DNA of 64,000 nucleotides from Roseomonas acroporae (GCF_023223525.1 NZ_JALPRX010000073.1:56705-120704); one strand, 5' to 3'; counted from the first letter of the stretch, positions 16,732 to 25,435 are shown. Made by a program: numbers and translations. The notes: generated from the letters alone by a model not told the origin.

Positions 16732-17724
16732 ATGCGACGACGCGCATTGCTGGGTGCCGCCTCGGCCGGGCTGGCCGCGCTGACCGCGGGGCGCCCCCTG
16801 GGACTCCGGGCGCTGGCCCAGGAATCCTGGCCGGACCGCCCGATCCGCCTGATCGTTCCCTATCCCCCGGGCGGCGGCACCGACATGGTCGGGCGCGCCG
16901 TGGCGAGCGGCATCACGAAGTCGACCGGCTGGAACATCGTGATCGACAACCGGCCCGGGGCCGGCGGCAATCTCGGCCTCGACGCCCTCGCGAAGTCGGC
17001 CGCCGACGGCTACACGATCGCCGTCGGCCAGACCTCGAACCTGGCCATCAACCCCTCCCTCTATCCGCTCATGCCCTACGAGCCGCTGCGGGACCTGACC
17101 TTCGTCTCGCTGCTGGCGCGCCAGCCCGTGGTGCTGGTGGTGCGCAGGGATTCGCCGTTCCGCTCGCTCGCCGACGTGCTGGCGGCGGCGAAGGCGAAGC
17201 CCGGCGAGCTGACGGCCGGCCATCCCGGCAGCGGCACGGTGGGGCACCTGGTCGGCGAGATGCTGGCGCACCGGACCGGCGTGCAATGGACCGAGGTGCC
17301 CTATCGCGGCGCCGCGCAGGTGGCGACCGACCTGCTGGCGGGCCGGGTGGACCTCTACTTCGCCAACCCGCCCTCCGTGCGCGGCTTCCTCGATTCCGGC
17401 GACCTGCGCGCGCTCGCCGTCACCTCCGCCGAGCGCATGCCGGTGCTGCCCGCGGTGCCGACCATCGCGGAATCCGGCTTCCCCGGCTTCGAGGCGCTGA
17501 ACTGGACCGGTCTGGTCGCGCCGGCGCGGCTGCCGGCGCCGATCCTCGACCGGCTCAACGCCGAGGCGCGCAAGGCGCTGCAGCTCGACGAGGTGCGGTC
17601 GCAATTCGCGGGCGAGGGCATGACGCCGCTCGGCAGCAGCCCGGAGGAGTTCCGCCGCTACGTGGCCGACGAGATCCCGAAGTGGCGGGAGATCGTCCAG
17701 GCCGCGCAGGTCCAGGTGGATTGA
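16732..17724 (+). CDS. Bug/TctC family solute-binding protein
   Basis: 330 residues, ATG 16732 with GGGAGGGAG upstream. Tat-like start 'MRRRALLGAASAGLAALTAG'. Landmarks: 'PIRLIVPYPPGGGTDMVGR', 'NIVIDNRPGAGGNLGLDAL', 'ADGYTIAVGQTSNLAINPSL', 'LTAGHPGSGTVGHLVGEML', 'IPKWREIVQAAQVQVD'. It is first in a plus-strand operon with the SMP-30 lactonase, 2-hydroxyacid dehydrogenase, RraA-like protein and a second Bug. The binding protein presumably recognises the substrate of that set. Confidence 0.94.
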   Translation: MRRRALLGAASAGLAALTAGRPLGLRALAQESWPDRPIRLIVPYPPGGGTDMVGRAVASGITKSTGWNIVIDNRPGAGGNLGLDALAKSAADGYTIAVGQTSNLAINPSLYPLMPYEPLRDLTFVSLLARQPVVLVVRRDSPFRSLADVLAAAKAKPGELTAGHPGSGTVGHLVGEMLAHRTGVQWTEVPYRGAAQVATDLLAGRVDLYFANPPSVRGFLDSGDLRALAVTSAERMPVLPAVPTIAESGFPGFEALNWTGLVAPARLPAPILDRLNAEARKALQLDEVRSQFAGEGMTPLGSSPEEFRRYVADEIPKWREIVQAAQVQVD

Positions 17725-17758
17725 GCCGCCCCCTCCCGCATCCGACGGAACCGCACGC

Positions 17759-18679
17759 ATGGATCCCTTCTCGCAACCCGTGACGCTGGAGGCGGGCATC
17801 CACGCCCGCATGCCGGCGTCGCTCCGCCGCCCCGTGGTCACGGAATGGTCGCGCGCCAACAAGCGCGGCGCCGCCGTGGACTGCTTCCTGGAAGGCCCCT
17901 GCTTCGGCGCCGACGGGGCGCTGCACGTCACCGACATCCCGCATGGCCGCATCTTCCGGCTGGATCCGGACGGGCGCGAATGGCAGCTCCTCGCCGAGTA
18001 CGACGGCGAGCCGAACGGGCTGGCGCTGAACCGGCGCGACGGGCGCCTCTACATCGCCGACTACAAGCAGGGCATCCTGGCGCTCGATCCGCGCAGCGGC
18101 CGCGTCGAGCCCGTGCTGACGCGGCGCAACAGCGAGCGCTTCAAGGGGCCGAACGACCTGGTCTTCGCCCGCAACGGCGACCTGTACTTCACCGACCAGG
18201 GCCAGACCGGCCTCAGCGACCCGACCGGGCGCGTCTACCGCCTGACGCCGGAGGGCCGGCTCGACTGCCTGCTCGCCAACGGGCCGAGCCCGAACGGCCT
18301 CGCCCTGTCGCCGGAGGAGGACGCGCTCTACGTCGCCATGACGCGCGACAACGCGGTCTGGCGCCTGCCGCTGCAGCCGGACGGCTCGACCTCCAAGGTC
18401 GGGCGCTTCTGCTCCTTCCACGGCACCAGCGGGCCGGACGGCATGGCGATGGACCGGGCGGGCAACCTGCTGGTGGCGCATGCCTCGCTCGGCTGCGTCT
18501 TCGTGCTGTCGCCGCAGGGCGAGGCGCTGGCGCGCATCCGCTCGCCCGCCGGCCGCACCACCACCAACCTCGCTTTCCATCCCGAGGATGACCGGCTGTT
18601 CGTCACGGAATCCGAGACCGGGACGGTGCTCTCGGCGCGCTGGCCGGATGCCGCGAATTCCAGCGGAAAGGACCGATGA
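17759..18679 (+). CDS. SMP-30/gluconolactonase/LRE family lactonase
   Basis: 306 residues, six-bladed propeller. Putative divalent-metal ligands are in place: Glu in 'DCFLEGPCF', Asn in 'FKGPNDLVF', Asp in 'SGPDGMAMD'. 'YFTDQGQTGLSDPTGRVYRL' is a further landmark. Members hydrolyse sugar lactones or similar cyclic esters in the cytoplasm. It starts 34 nt after the Bug stop and its TGA overlaps the next ATG. It is highly similar to the gene at 59275 (shared DCFLEGP, TDQGQTGL, VTESETG blocks), one of several genes duplicated between the two modules. Confidence 0.92.
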   Translation: MDPFSQPVTLEAGIHARMPASLRRPVVTEWSRANKRGAAVDCFLEGPCFGADGALHVTDIPHGRIFRLDPDGREWQLLAEYDGEPNGLALNRRDGRLYIADYKQGILALDPRSGRVEPVLTRRNSERFKGPNDLVFARNGDLYFTDQGQTGLSDPTGRVYRLTPEGRLDCLLANGPSPNGLALSPEEDALYVAMTRDNAVWRLPLQPDGSTSKVGRFCSFHGTSGPDGMAMDRAGNLLVAHASLGCVFVLSPQGEALARIRSPAGRTTTNLAFHPEDDRLFVTESETGTVLSARWPDAANSSGKDR

Positions 18680-19689
18680 TGGCGGACAGGACGGCACCGG
18701 ACGGCGCCGCGGGCCGCACCGTGCTGGTGACGGTGCCGCGCCTGGCCTCGGCCGGACTCGCGCTGCTCCGCGCGGCGGGGTGCGAGGTGGTGTTCACCAG
18801 CCGCGAGGGCGGTGTCGCCGAGATGCTGCGGCATCTGCGCGAATTGCCGGTGGCGGCGGTGATCTCGCGCACCCTGCCCTTCCGCGAGGAGGCCTTCGCC
18901 GCCTGCCCGACTCTGCGCGTCGTCTCGCGGCACGGCGTCGGCTACGACAGCGTCGACGTCGCGGCGGCGACGCGGCGCGGCATCCCGGTGCTGATCGCCC
19001 CCGCCGCCAACGGCCAGTCCGTGGCCGAGCTGGCCGTCGGGCTGATGCTGGCCGCCGCGCGCGGCATCCCGCGCCAGGACGCGGCGATCCGCGCCGGGCA
19101 ATGGGACCGCGCCGGCAGCGGGTTGCAGCTTTCCGGGCGCACGCTGGGGCTGGTCGGCTTCGGCGGCATCGGCCGCGCCGTGGCGCGGGCGGCGCTCGGC
19201 CTCGGCATGACGGTGCTTGCCTTCGATCCGATGGCGCGGCCGGACCCGGCATTGCCGGTCGAGCTGGTGGCGGATCTCGACACGCTGCTGCGGCGCAGCC
19301 ACGTCGTCTCGCTGCACTGCCCGCTGGACGCGCGGACGCGCGGGCTGATCGGCGCGGCGCAGCTCGCGCTGATGCCGCCCGGCGGGCTGCTGATCAACAC
19401 GGCGCGCGGCGGGCTGGTGGACGAGGCGGCGCTGCTCGCGGCGCTGGAGAGCGGCCGCCTCGCCGGCGCCGGTCTCGACACCTTCGCCGCCGAGCCGCCC
19501 GCCGCCGGGAACGGGCTGCGCGCCCATCCGGCCGTGGTGATGACGCCGCACATGGGCGGCTCCACCGACGCGGCGCTGGACGCGACGGCGAGCGCCGCCG
19601 CCCGGCACGCGCTCGCGGTCCTGCGCGGCGAGCCGGTGGACCCGGCGGTCTGCGTCAACCCGATCACCCTGAAGGAATCCGTGGCATGA
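18676..19689 (+). CDS. D-isomer-specific 2-hydroxyacid dehydrogenase
   Basis: 337 residues. The Rossmann motif is 'TLGLVGFGGIGRAVARAA'. The catalytic triad is Arg in 'INTARGGLVDE', Glu in 'LDTFAAEPP' and His in 'TPHMGGSTD'. The N-terminal part 'VVSRHGVGYDSVDVAAATRR' binds substrate. The family reduces 2-oxoacids to (R)-2-hydroxyacids with NAD(P)H or the reverse. Two adjacent ATGs (18676, 18679) overlap the SMP-30 stop, and the 3' end overlaps the RraA start. It is related to the partial gene at 63413. Confidence 0.93.
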   Translation: MMADRTAPDGAAGRTVLVTVPRLASAGLALLRAAGCEVVFTSREGGVAEMLRHLRELPVAAVISRTLPFREEAFAACPTLRVVSRHGVGYDSVDVAAATRRGIPVLIAPAANGQSVAELAVGLMLAAARGIPRQDAAIRAGQWDRAGSGLQLSGRTLGLVGFGGIGRAVARAALGLGMTVLAFDPMARPDPALPVELVADLDTLLRRSHVVSLHCPLDARTRGLIGAAQLALMPPGGLLINTARGGLVDEAALLAALESGRLAGAGLDTFAAEPPAAGNGLRAHPAVVMTPHMGGSTDAALDATASAAARHALAVLRGEPVDPAVCVNPITLKESVA

Positions 19690-20381
19690 GCGAGTCGAGC
19701 AAGGCGTGGCCCCCGGGCTACAGGGTCAACCCGCGCGCGGAGAGTCTGCCGGCCGGCCTGTTCGAGGCCTTCCGCGGCGTGCCGACGGCGCATGCCGGCG
19801 ACAGCATGGGCCGCTGCATCGGCGCGGTGGGGCTGCGCGCCTATCACGACGACCTGTCGCTGACGGTGGCGGGCCCGGCGCTGACGGTGCGCGTGCGCCC
19901 CGGCGACAACCTGATGATCCACCAGGCGATCGCCATGGCGGCGCCGGGCGACGTGATCCTCGTCGATGGCGGCGGTGATGTCGGCCAGGCGCTGATCGGC
20001 GGGCTGATGCGGACCTCGGCGCTGCGGCGCGGCATCGCGGGCTTCGTCATCGACGGCGCGGTGCGCGACATCGCGGAATGGGCCGAGGGCGGCATCGCCT
20101 GCTACGCGCGCGGCCACACGCATCGCGGCCCGAGCAAGGACGGGCCGGGCGAGGTGAATGTGCCGATCGCCTGCGCCGGCATGGCGGTCTGCCCGGGCGA
20201 CCTGGTGCTGGCCGACGCGGACGGCGTGATCGTCATCCCCGCCGCCGAGGCCGAGGCGCTGCTGCCCCGGGCGAAGGCGCATGCCGCGCGGGAGGAGAAG
20301 ATCCGCGTCGCCAACGCCGCCGGCACCACCGACCAGGAGCGCTTCAACGCGCTGCTGCGCTCGAAGGGCTGCCCGGTCTGA
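19686..20381 (+). CDS. RraA-like aldolase/decarboxylase
   Basis: 231 residues. RraA fold with the substrate/metal motif 'VIDGAVRDIAEW' (Arg-Asp pair) and 'RVRPGDNLMIHQAIAMAAPG', 'HRGPSKDGPGEVNVPI', 'DLVLADADGVIVIP'. The Arg-Asp pair is what enzymes such as 4-hydroxy-4-methyl-2-oxoglutarate/4-carboxy-4-hydroxy-2-oxoadipate aldolase use, so an aldolase or oxaloacetate-decarboxylase-like role is more likely than RNase E inhibition. It overlaps the preceding gene by ATGA. The closest relative in the window is 61418. Confidence 0.9.
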   Translation: MSESSKAWPPGYRVNPRAESLPAGLFEAFRGVPTAHAGDSMGRCIGAVGLRAYHDDLSLTVAGPALTVRVRPGDNLMIHQAIAMAAPGDVILVDGGGDVGQALIGGLMRTSALRRGIAGFVIDGAVRDIAEWAEGGIACYARGHTHRGPSKDGPGEVNVPIACAGMAVCPGDLVLADADGVIVIPAAEAEALLPRAKAHAAREEKIRVANAAGTTDQERFNALLRSKGCPV

Positions 20382-20493
20382 TACGAAGGGCGGGGCGGCG
20401 CCCCGGAGGGGTCGGCCGGCGCCGCGGCGTGCATGAGGTTGCGCCGGGCCGGATGCCGGGACCGGGACGATGCGAGAGAGGGAACGAACCAGG

Positions 20494-21498
20494 ATGTCGA
20501 GGCCCATCCCCTTCGGTGCCGTGCCGGGGACACGGCTCTCGCGGCGCGCCATGCTGGCGGCCGCGCTCTGCGGCGCCGCCGTGGCGCCGGCCCGGGCGCA
20601 GCAGGGCTACCCGTCGCGCCCGGTCCGGATCCTCGTGCCCTGGGCGCCGGGGGGCGCGGTGGACACGCTGGCGCGGCTCTTCGCCCGCAGCCTGTCGGAG
20701 GAGCTGCGGCAGAGCTTCGTCGTCGAGAACCGCCCCGGCGCGACCGGCACGATCGGCGCCGCCGAGGTGGCGCGGTCGGCGCCGGACGGGCAGACGTTGC
20801 TGGCGATCGACAACACCTACCCGACCCTGCCGATCCTGTTCCGCAACCTGCCTTTCGACCACGCGAACGCCTTCGCCCCGATCACCGCCTTCGCCATCTC
20901 CCCCGTGCTGATCGCCGTGGGCGCGCACACGCCCTACCGCACGCTCGGCGAACTGATCGCGGCGGCCCGCAAGGACCCGGAGACGATCACCTATGGCTCC
21001 GGCGGCGTCGGCAGCGCGCTGCATTTCTCCGTCGAGGCGTTCCAGCAGGCCGCCGGCATCCGCCTCTACCATGTCCCCTACAAGGGCGGTGGCGAGGCGG
21101 TGACGGCCGCCATGGCGGGCCAGGTCGATGTCGTCATGCCCTCGCTCGGCTCCGGCCTGGGCGGCATCCGCAGCGGCATGCTGCGGCCGCTGGCGCTGAG
21201 CGGCCGGGGGCATCCGGTCTCGGTGCCGGACCTGCCCAGCTTCGACGAGGCCGGCCTGCCCGGCTTCAACGTCATCAACTGGTCCGGCCTCGCCGCGCCG
21301 CGCGGCACGCCGGCCCCCATCGTTGGCCGGCTGCGCGAGGCGGTGGTGGCGGCCCTCGCGAAGCCGGACGTGGCGGAGTTCCTGCGGACCCTCGCGGCGG
21401 AGCCGGGCGGCATGGCGCCGGCCGAGTTCGCCGGCCTGATGCAGGAGGAGGAGCAGCGCTGGCGCCGCATCGCCGAGCAGGTGGGCATCAGCCCTTGA
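20494..21498 (+). CDS. Bug/TctC family solute-binding protein
   Basis: 334 residues from ATG 20494 (GAGAGAGGGAA upstream; an ATG at 20470 would add 8 residues). Tat-like 'LSRRAMLAAALCGAAVAPA'. Landmarks: 'PVRILVPWAPGGAVDTLAR', 'NRPGATGTIGAAEVARSAPD', 'IDNTYPTLPILFRNLPFDHA', 'FQQAAGIRLYHVPYKGGGEA'. It is strikingly close to the Bug at 60245, which shares the PWAPGGAVDT, GATGTIGAA and QQAAGIRLYH blocks. Both accompany an SMP-30 and an RraA gene, so they likely bind the same class of ligand. Last gene of the operon. Confidence 0.94.
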   Translation: MSRPIPFGAVPGTRLSRRAMLAAALCGAAVAPARAQQGYPSRPVRILVPWAPGGAVDTLARLFARSLSEELRQSFVVENRPGATGTIGAAEVARSAPDGQTLLAIDNTYPTLPILFRNLPFDHANAFAPITAFAISPVLIAVGAHTPYRTLGELIAAARKDPETITYGSGGVGSALHFSVEAFQQAAGIRLYHVPYKGGGEAVTAAMAGQVDVVMPSLGSGLGGIRSGMLRPLALSGRGHPVSVPDLPSFDEAGLPGFNVINWSGLAAPRGTPAPIVGRLREAVVAALAKPDVAEFLRTLAAEPGGMAPAEFAGLMQEEEQRWRRIAEQVGISP

Positions 21499-21814
21499 TG
21501 GCGGCCATGGCGTGGGGCCGACGACGCCCTTCGCCATGCGGCCGCTGGCCCGTGGGGCGATGCGGAGGCTCGCTGCCGGCTCGCCGGTCCGCATCGATGC
21601 CGGGCGGCAGGACTCCCAGGGTGAGGCGATAGCGCAGCCGCCACAGCACCACCAGCGCGATGATGTCGCTCGGGTACTGTGTCCGGTTCAGCAGACCGCC
21701 GCTGCGCTCGTTGAACTGCCGCCCGCAGTCGCGGCAGCGGAAACGCCGGTAGCCCTGCGCCGTGCGCTCCCGACCCTCGGTCACCGCCGTCGAGCCGCAG
21801 TCCAGGCATTCCAT
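21488..21814 (-). pseudogene. Truncated IS6-type transposase (zinc-ribbon N-terminus)
   Basis: The first ~68 codons from 21814 read as the N-terminus of a transposase with a zinc ribbon: 'MECLDCGSTAVTEGRERTAQ', then 'RRFRCRDCGRQFNERSGGLLNR' in part (two CxxC pairs), then 'YPSDIIALVVLWRLRYRLTL', typical of IS6/IS26-related elements with an added finger. After about 21610 the frame continues as unrelated sequence that overlaps the 3' end of the Bug gene. No catalytic DDE domain remains. This is an old IS fragment. Confidence 0.7.
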
Positions 21815-22094
21815 GCCCGAAACCCAGCCCCATTCCGCCGGTCCGAAATCTACCCCTGCCTGCCCCTGGCGGCCAACTCAGGTAGTGGCCGGCGCGAGCC
21901 CCGACAGAACCCCGCCGCCTGAGCCGCCACGCCCGGCCTGCGGGGCGATCCGGCGCTGCCGGCGGCGGGCCGCCGCCTCGCGGCCACCGGCCGGGCACGA
22001 CGACGGCCTGGCGCGGAAAGCGCGCTGACGCCGGGCCGGATTCGGCCCGGGCCCACCCTGCCGCCCGACGGTCGTTCCCGGCCGGCTCCCTCCC

Positions 22095-22796
22095 CTACCC
22101 GGCGGTGCCGGCCCCGCCCCGCAGCGCGAAGGCCGTGGCGTAGGCGGTGGCCTCCGCCGGCTCGCCGCCGAGGTCCCTGACGGCCGCGGCGTGCCGGGCG
22201 AGCGCCCGCCGCAGCGCGTCCGCGTCCGTGGCCTCGATCAGCAGCAGGCCGGGGAAGCTGCCGTCGCCACCGCGCAGCGCCTTCTCCCGCGTCGAGACCT
22301 CGGTCCTCGCCGCGTCCACCGCGATGAGCCGGGCGGCGCAGATCCGGTCCTCGGCCACGATCGCCTGCAGCGGCCCGGCCTCGCCCGCCGGGGCCCGGTC
22401 CAGGCGCAGGGCGAGGAGGCTGCCGCCCTGCCCGGCGCCGGCCTCCGCCACCACCCGGCCGCCGCCGCGCGCGAAGTTGCGCAGGATCGGCATGACGCGC
22501 GACGACCACGGCGTCGGCGCGTTCAGCCGGGCCAGGTAGTCCGCCCCGGCCAGCACCGAGGGATCCGCCAGCTCGTAGAGAATGAGATAGCGGCACGTCC
22601 CGGGCAGCTCCGCCCGCAGGACGCGGGCGGCCTCGAAGCCCGGCACGCCGACGCGCTCGGCGGCGTGTTCCCGGGTCAGCCAGTGCAGGTAGTCCGTCTC
22701 CTGCTCCGGGCCGACATCGCTCCAGATCGCGAGCATCCCCCGTGCCGTTCCCCGTGCCGTTCCCCCGGGCATCCCCTCGAACCTCCCGCCGGACAT
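22095..22796 (-). CDS. Uncharacterised protein, possible dimeric alpha+beta barrel fold
   Basis: 233 residues. Recognisable pieces are 'LAIWSDVGPEQETDYLHWLT', 'EHAAERVGVPGFEAARVLRA', 'YLILYELADPSVLAGADYLA' and 'LNAPTPWSSRVMPILRNFAR'. They resemble EthD/DUF4286-like proteins that carry the same YLxxYEL and NxPTPW motifs in ferredoxin-like folds; the assignment is tentative. A second half ('GLLLIEATDADALRRALARH') could be a second such domain. The first ~20 residues are low complexity, with a repeated GTARG, so MLAIW (~22736) is a possible true start. It follows the Bug gene 22806 by 9 nt and probably shares its operon. Confidence 0.7.
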   Translation of the reverse strand: MSGGRFEGMPGGTARGTARGMLAIWSDVGPEQETDYLHWLTREHAAERVGVPGFEAARVLRAELPGTCRYLILYELADPSVLAGADYLARLNAPTPWSSRVMPILRNFARGGGRVVAEAGAGQGGSLLALRLDRAPAGEAGPLQAIVAEDRICAARLIAVDAARTEVSTREKALRGGDGSFPGLLLIEATDADALRRALARHAAAVRDLGGEPAEATAYATAFALRGGAGTAG

Positions 22797-22805
22797 GGCC
22801 GCCTC

Positions 22806-23837
22806 CTATTCCATCCTGATCCCGCGCTTGCGGATCAGCGCGCCCCAGCGCCGCCCCTCCTCCGCCTGGTAGGCGGGAAAGGCCTCCGGCGTGCCGGCGT
22901 AGATGTCGATGGAGGCGGCGTCGAGCTTGGCCTTCACCTCCGGCATCGCCAGGATCCGGCGCGTCGCGTCCGACAGCGTCGCGATGATCGCGGGCGGGGT
23001 GCCGGCGGGCGCGAAGAAGCCGAAATCGTTGGTGGCGCGGTACCCTTCCAGCCCGCACTCCGCCAGGGTCGGCACCTCCGGCGCCTGGGGGCTGCGCTGC
23101 GCGCTCGTCACCGCCAGGGCGCGCAGGTCGCCCGACTTCATGTAGGGGATGGCCGTCACCGTATCGACGAAGGCCATGCTCGTCTCCTTCGCGAGCAGCG
23201 CCTGCACCTGCAGCCCGCCGGAGCGGTAGGCGACGTGCAGCATCTCCGTCCCGGACATGTCGAGCATCATCTCGGGCGCGAGCTGGCTGATCGTCCCGGC
23301 CCCCGCCGAACCGTAGGTCAGCTTGCCCGGCTGGGCCTTCGCCGCCGCGATCAGGTCCGCATAGGTGCGGATGTCGCTGGTGGCGTGGACGCAGACGAAC
23401 ATCGCGTTGCCCGCCAGGAGGCTGATCGGCGCGAAGCCCCGGTCGCTGTCGTAGGGCAGCCGCTCGAACAGGAAGGGCGCGAGGGCGAAGGTGCCGGTGG
23501 GCGAGACGCCGAGGGTGTAGCCGTCGGGCCGCGCGCGGGCGACGGCGCCGTGGCCCACCGTGCCGCTGCCGCCGGCGCGGTTGTCCACCACGAAGTTGCC
23601 ATGCAGCACGGTGGACAGGTGCTGGGCCAGCAGCCGCGCGACGAAATCGGTCGATCCGCCCGGGGCGAAGGGCACGATGATCGTGACCGGCCGGCTCGGA
23701 TAGCCCTGCGCCGCGTTCTGCCCCTCGGCACGGGCGCCGCCGCTCCCGGCGGCCGGCAGCGCCGCGAGGCCGCCCAGCCCGGACAGCACCGCGCGCCGGC
23801 GCCACAGGGCCGTCCCTGCTTCTTCCCGCATCGTCAT
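22806..23837 (-). CDS. Bug/TctC family solute-binding protein
   Basis: 343 residues with signal 'WRRRAVLSGLGGLAALPAAG'. Landmarks: 'PVTIIVPFAPGGSTDFVAR', 'FVVDNRAGGSGTVGHGAVAR', 'RPDGYTLGVSPTGTFALAPF', 'LTYGSAGAGTISQLAPEMML', and the end 'GRRWGALIRKRGIRME'. It lies between the dehydroquinase gene (48 nt upstream) and the uncharacterised gene 22095 on the minus strand. The neighbourhood suggests a cyclic polyol acid such as quinate/shikimate or a dehydrated relative as ligand (inference). Confidence 0.93.
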   Translation of the reverse strand: MTMREEAGTALWRRRAVLSGLGGLAALPAAGSGGARAEGQNAAQGYPSRPVTIIVPFAPGGSTDFVARLLAQHLSTVLHGNFVVDNRAGGSGTVGHGAVARARPDGYTLGVSPTGTFALAPFLFERLPYDSDRGFAPISLLAGNAMFVCVHATSDIRTYADLIAAAKAQPGKLTYGSAGAGTISQLAPEMMLDMSGTEMLHVAYRSGGLQVQALLAKETSMAFVDTVTAIPYMKSGDLRALAVTSAQRSPQAPEVPTLAECGLEGYRATNDFGFFAPAGTPPAIIATLSDATRRILAMPEVKAKLDAASIDIYAGTPEAFPAYQAEEGRRWGALIRKRGIRME

Positions 23838-23884
23838 TCCTCCTTACCGCGTCTTCTTCTTCGCCCGCACGGCCCGTGGACCGC

Positions 23885-24319
23885 TCAGCCCAGCATCTCC
23901 CGCAGCGAGCGGATCGCCGTGGCATAGCCGCGAGCTCCCAGCCCCGCGATGACGGCGGTGGCCACGCCCGAGACGAGGGAGCGGTGATAGATCGGCTCGC
24001 GCCGGTGGATGTTGGTGATGTGCAGCTCGATGATCGGGCGATCGAACATCTTCAGCGCGTCCAGCACGGGGATCGAAGTGAAGGTCAGCCCAGCCGGGTT
24101 GATGACGATGCCGGCGGCCTCGCCATCCGTCGCCTCGTGGATCCAGTCCACGAGCTGCCCCTCCCAGTTCGTCTGCCGGAAGACGACGGGCATGTCCCCG
24201 GCGGCCTCGCGGCACATCGCCTCGACCTCGGCGAGCGTCGTGGCACCGTAGATCTCCGGCTCCCGCCTGCCGAGGCGGTTCAGGTTCGGCCCGTTCAGGA
24301 CGTGGATCGACCTGCTCAT
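23885..24319 (-). CDS. aroQ: Type II 3-dehydroquinate dehydratase
   Basis: 144 residues, normal for the dodecameric type II enzyme. 'HVLNGPNLNRLGRREPEIYG' carries the active-site Asn, Arg and catalytic Tyr. 'GIVINPAGLTFTSIPVLDAL' is the Asn/Ser-Ile substrate loop, and 'ELHITNIHRREPIYHRS' holds the catalytic His and phosphate-like anchor Arg. It interconverts 3-dehydroquinate and 3-dehydroshikimate. Its setting with a Bug gene and a divergent GntR regulator points to quinate catabolism rather than aromatic biosynthesis (inference). Start ATG 24319. Confidence 0.93.
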   Translation of the reverse strand: MSRSIHVLNGPNLNRLGRREPEIYGATTLAEVEAMCREAAGDMPVVFRQTNWEGQLVDWIHEATDGEAAGIVINPAGLTFTSIPVLDALKMFDRPIIELHITNIHRREPIYHRSLVSGVATAVIAGLGARGYATAIRSLREMLG

Positions 24320-24422
24320 GCCGGCCGACCGGCATCCCGGCGACCTGGCGCCCCCATCGTCCATCGATCCATCGACGCCGTGCCTCCGCTTGGGCACCCG
24401 CCCGGGTGCCGTCGGGAGACAG

Positions 24423-24478
24423 GTTATGATCGTTCGAAACGGCAATCAACAGACGATATGCATAACATCATACGAAAT
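24423..24478. promoter_or_regulatory. Inverted repeats in the aroQ/gntR divergent region
   Basis: GTTATG (24423-24428) pairs with CATAAC (24461-24466), with GATCG/CGAT stretches just inside. The segment around 24454-24475 (CGATATGCATAACATCATACG) is itself partly palindromic, like GntR/FadR operators. The area is markedly AT-richer than its surroundings. It overlaps the most upstream ATG of the GntR gene, which argues that the regulator may start further downstream. Confidence 0.4.
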
Positions 24479-25435
24479 CCGGAGAAGGAATGGGGCTGGG
24501 CTTTCGCCGAGGATCGGGGCAACCTCGCGGCAGGGAGAGCCCGCTTGCGATCAGACCTGCCATCAGACCCGGCCGAGGAGACGATCGGCGAGGCGGCCTA
24601 TCGCCGGATCCGCGCCGACATCGTCTTCGGCCGCCTCCTCCCCGGCCAGAAGCTCGGCCTCGACCGGATGCGGGAGACCTACGGCGCGAGCGTCAGCACG
24701 CTGCGCGAATTGCTGAGCCGCCTGGCGTCGGAGGGGCTGATCATCGCGGAGGGGCAGCGCGGCTTCGAGGTGGCGCCCGTCTCGGCCGAGGATTTCCGCG
24801 AGGTCACCGAGCTGCGCCTGCTCCTCGAGAGCCACGCCATGGCGGCCTCCTTCGCCGCGGGCGGGCTGGACTGGGAGGGCGAGGTCGTCGCCGCGCACCA
24901 CAAGCTTGCCGCCCTGGAGCAGAGGCTGCTCGCCGGGCAGCCGGCCGAGGTCGAGACCTGGAAGCGGTACGACTGGGAGTTCCACCGCGCGCTGATCGCC
25001 GCCTGCGGCTCGCGGCTGCTGCTCCAGTCCCATGCCGCGATGTACGACCGCTACCTGCGCTACCAGATGGTCGCCGTGGTGTTTCGGGGGGAGGCCGCCG
25101 CGTCGGAGCACCGGCGACTGCTGGACAGCGCCCTCGCCCGCGACAGCGCCGCGGGGCGGGCCATCCTGGCCGAGCACCTGGATGCCTGCGTGCGGCATGT
25201 CCTGGAGCAGAACGCCCTGGCGCCGTTCGACCCCGGGTCGCGGAACGACGCGTCCGGCCGGTCCGCCCGCGGGGCCGGGCGGTCCGCCCGCGGCGACGGC
25301 GAGGCGGGCGGCCACGCCGCCGAGCCACGCGCCGCGCCCCCCGTCCGTGGCTTCCCGGTCGTCCCTCGGCCGGCGAGGAGCCTGGCCGCGCCTGTCCCGG
25401 ACGACCATCCCAGGCGCCGCCGGCGGGAGGGCTGA
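24458..25435 (+). CDS. GntR family (FadR/FCD-type) transcriptional regulator
   Basis: Up to 325 residues. The winged helix is 'GEAAYRRIRADIVFGRLLPG', 'GLDRMRETYGASVSTLRELL', 'RLASEGLIIAEGQRGFEV'. The FCD effector domain follows, with metal-ligand-type Asp/His positions in 'YDWEFHRALIAACGS' and 'SEHRRLLDSALARD'. A ~75-residue Arg/Ala/Gly/Pro-rich tail follows the FCD domain and is atypical. The start is uncertain: ATG 24458 lacks a ribosome-binding site, whereas TTG 24545 has GGGAGAG 6 nt upstream and gives the usual family N-terminus. It is divergent from aroQ/Bug, its probable targets. Confidence 0.85.
   Translation: MHNIIRNPEKEWGWAFAEDRGNLAAGRARLRSDLPSDPAEETIGEAAYRRIRADIVFGRLLPGQKLGLDRMRETYGASVSTLRELLSRLASEGLIIAEGQRGFEVAPVSAEDFREVTELRLLLESHAMAASFAAGGLDWEGEVVAAHHKLAALEQRLLAGQPAEVETWKRYDWEFHRALIAACGSRLLLQSHAAMYDRYLRYQMVAVVFRGEAAASEHRRLLDSALARDSAAGRAILAEHLDACVRHVLEQNALAPFDPGSRNDASGRSARGAGRSARGDGEAGGHAAEPRAAPPVRGFPVVPRPARSLAAPVPDDHPRRRRREG

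Noticed and set aside
23876..24457. N-terminal extension of the GntR regulator through the aroQ gene
   Set aside because: The open frame is antisense to aroQ and lacks any GntR-type sequence before about 24580.
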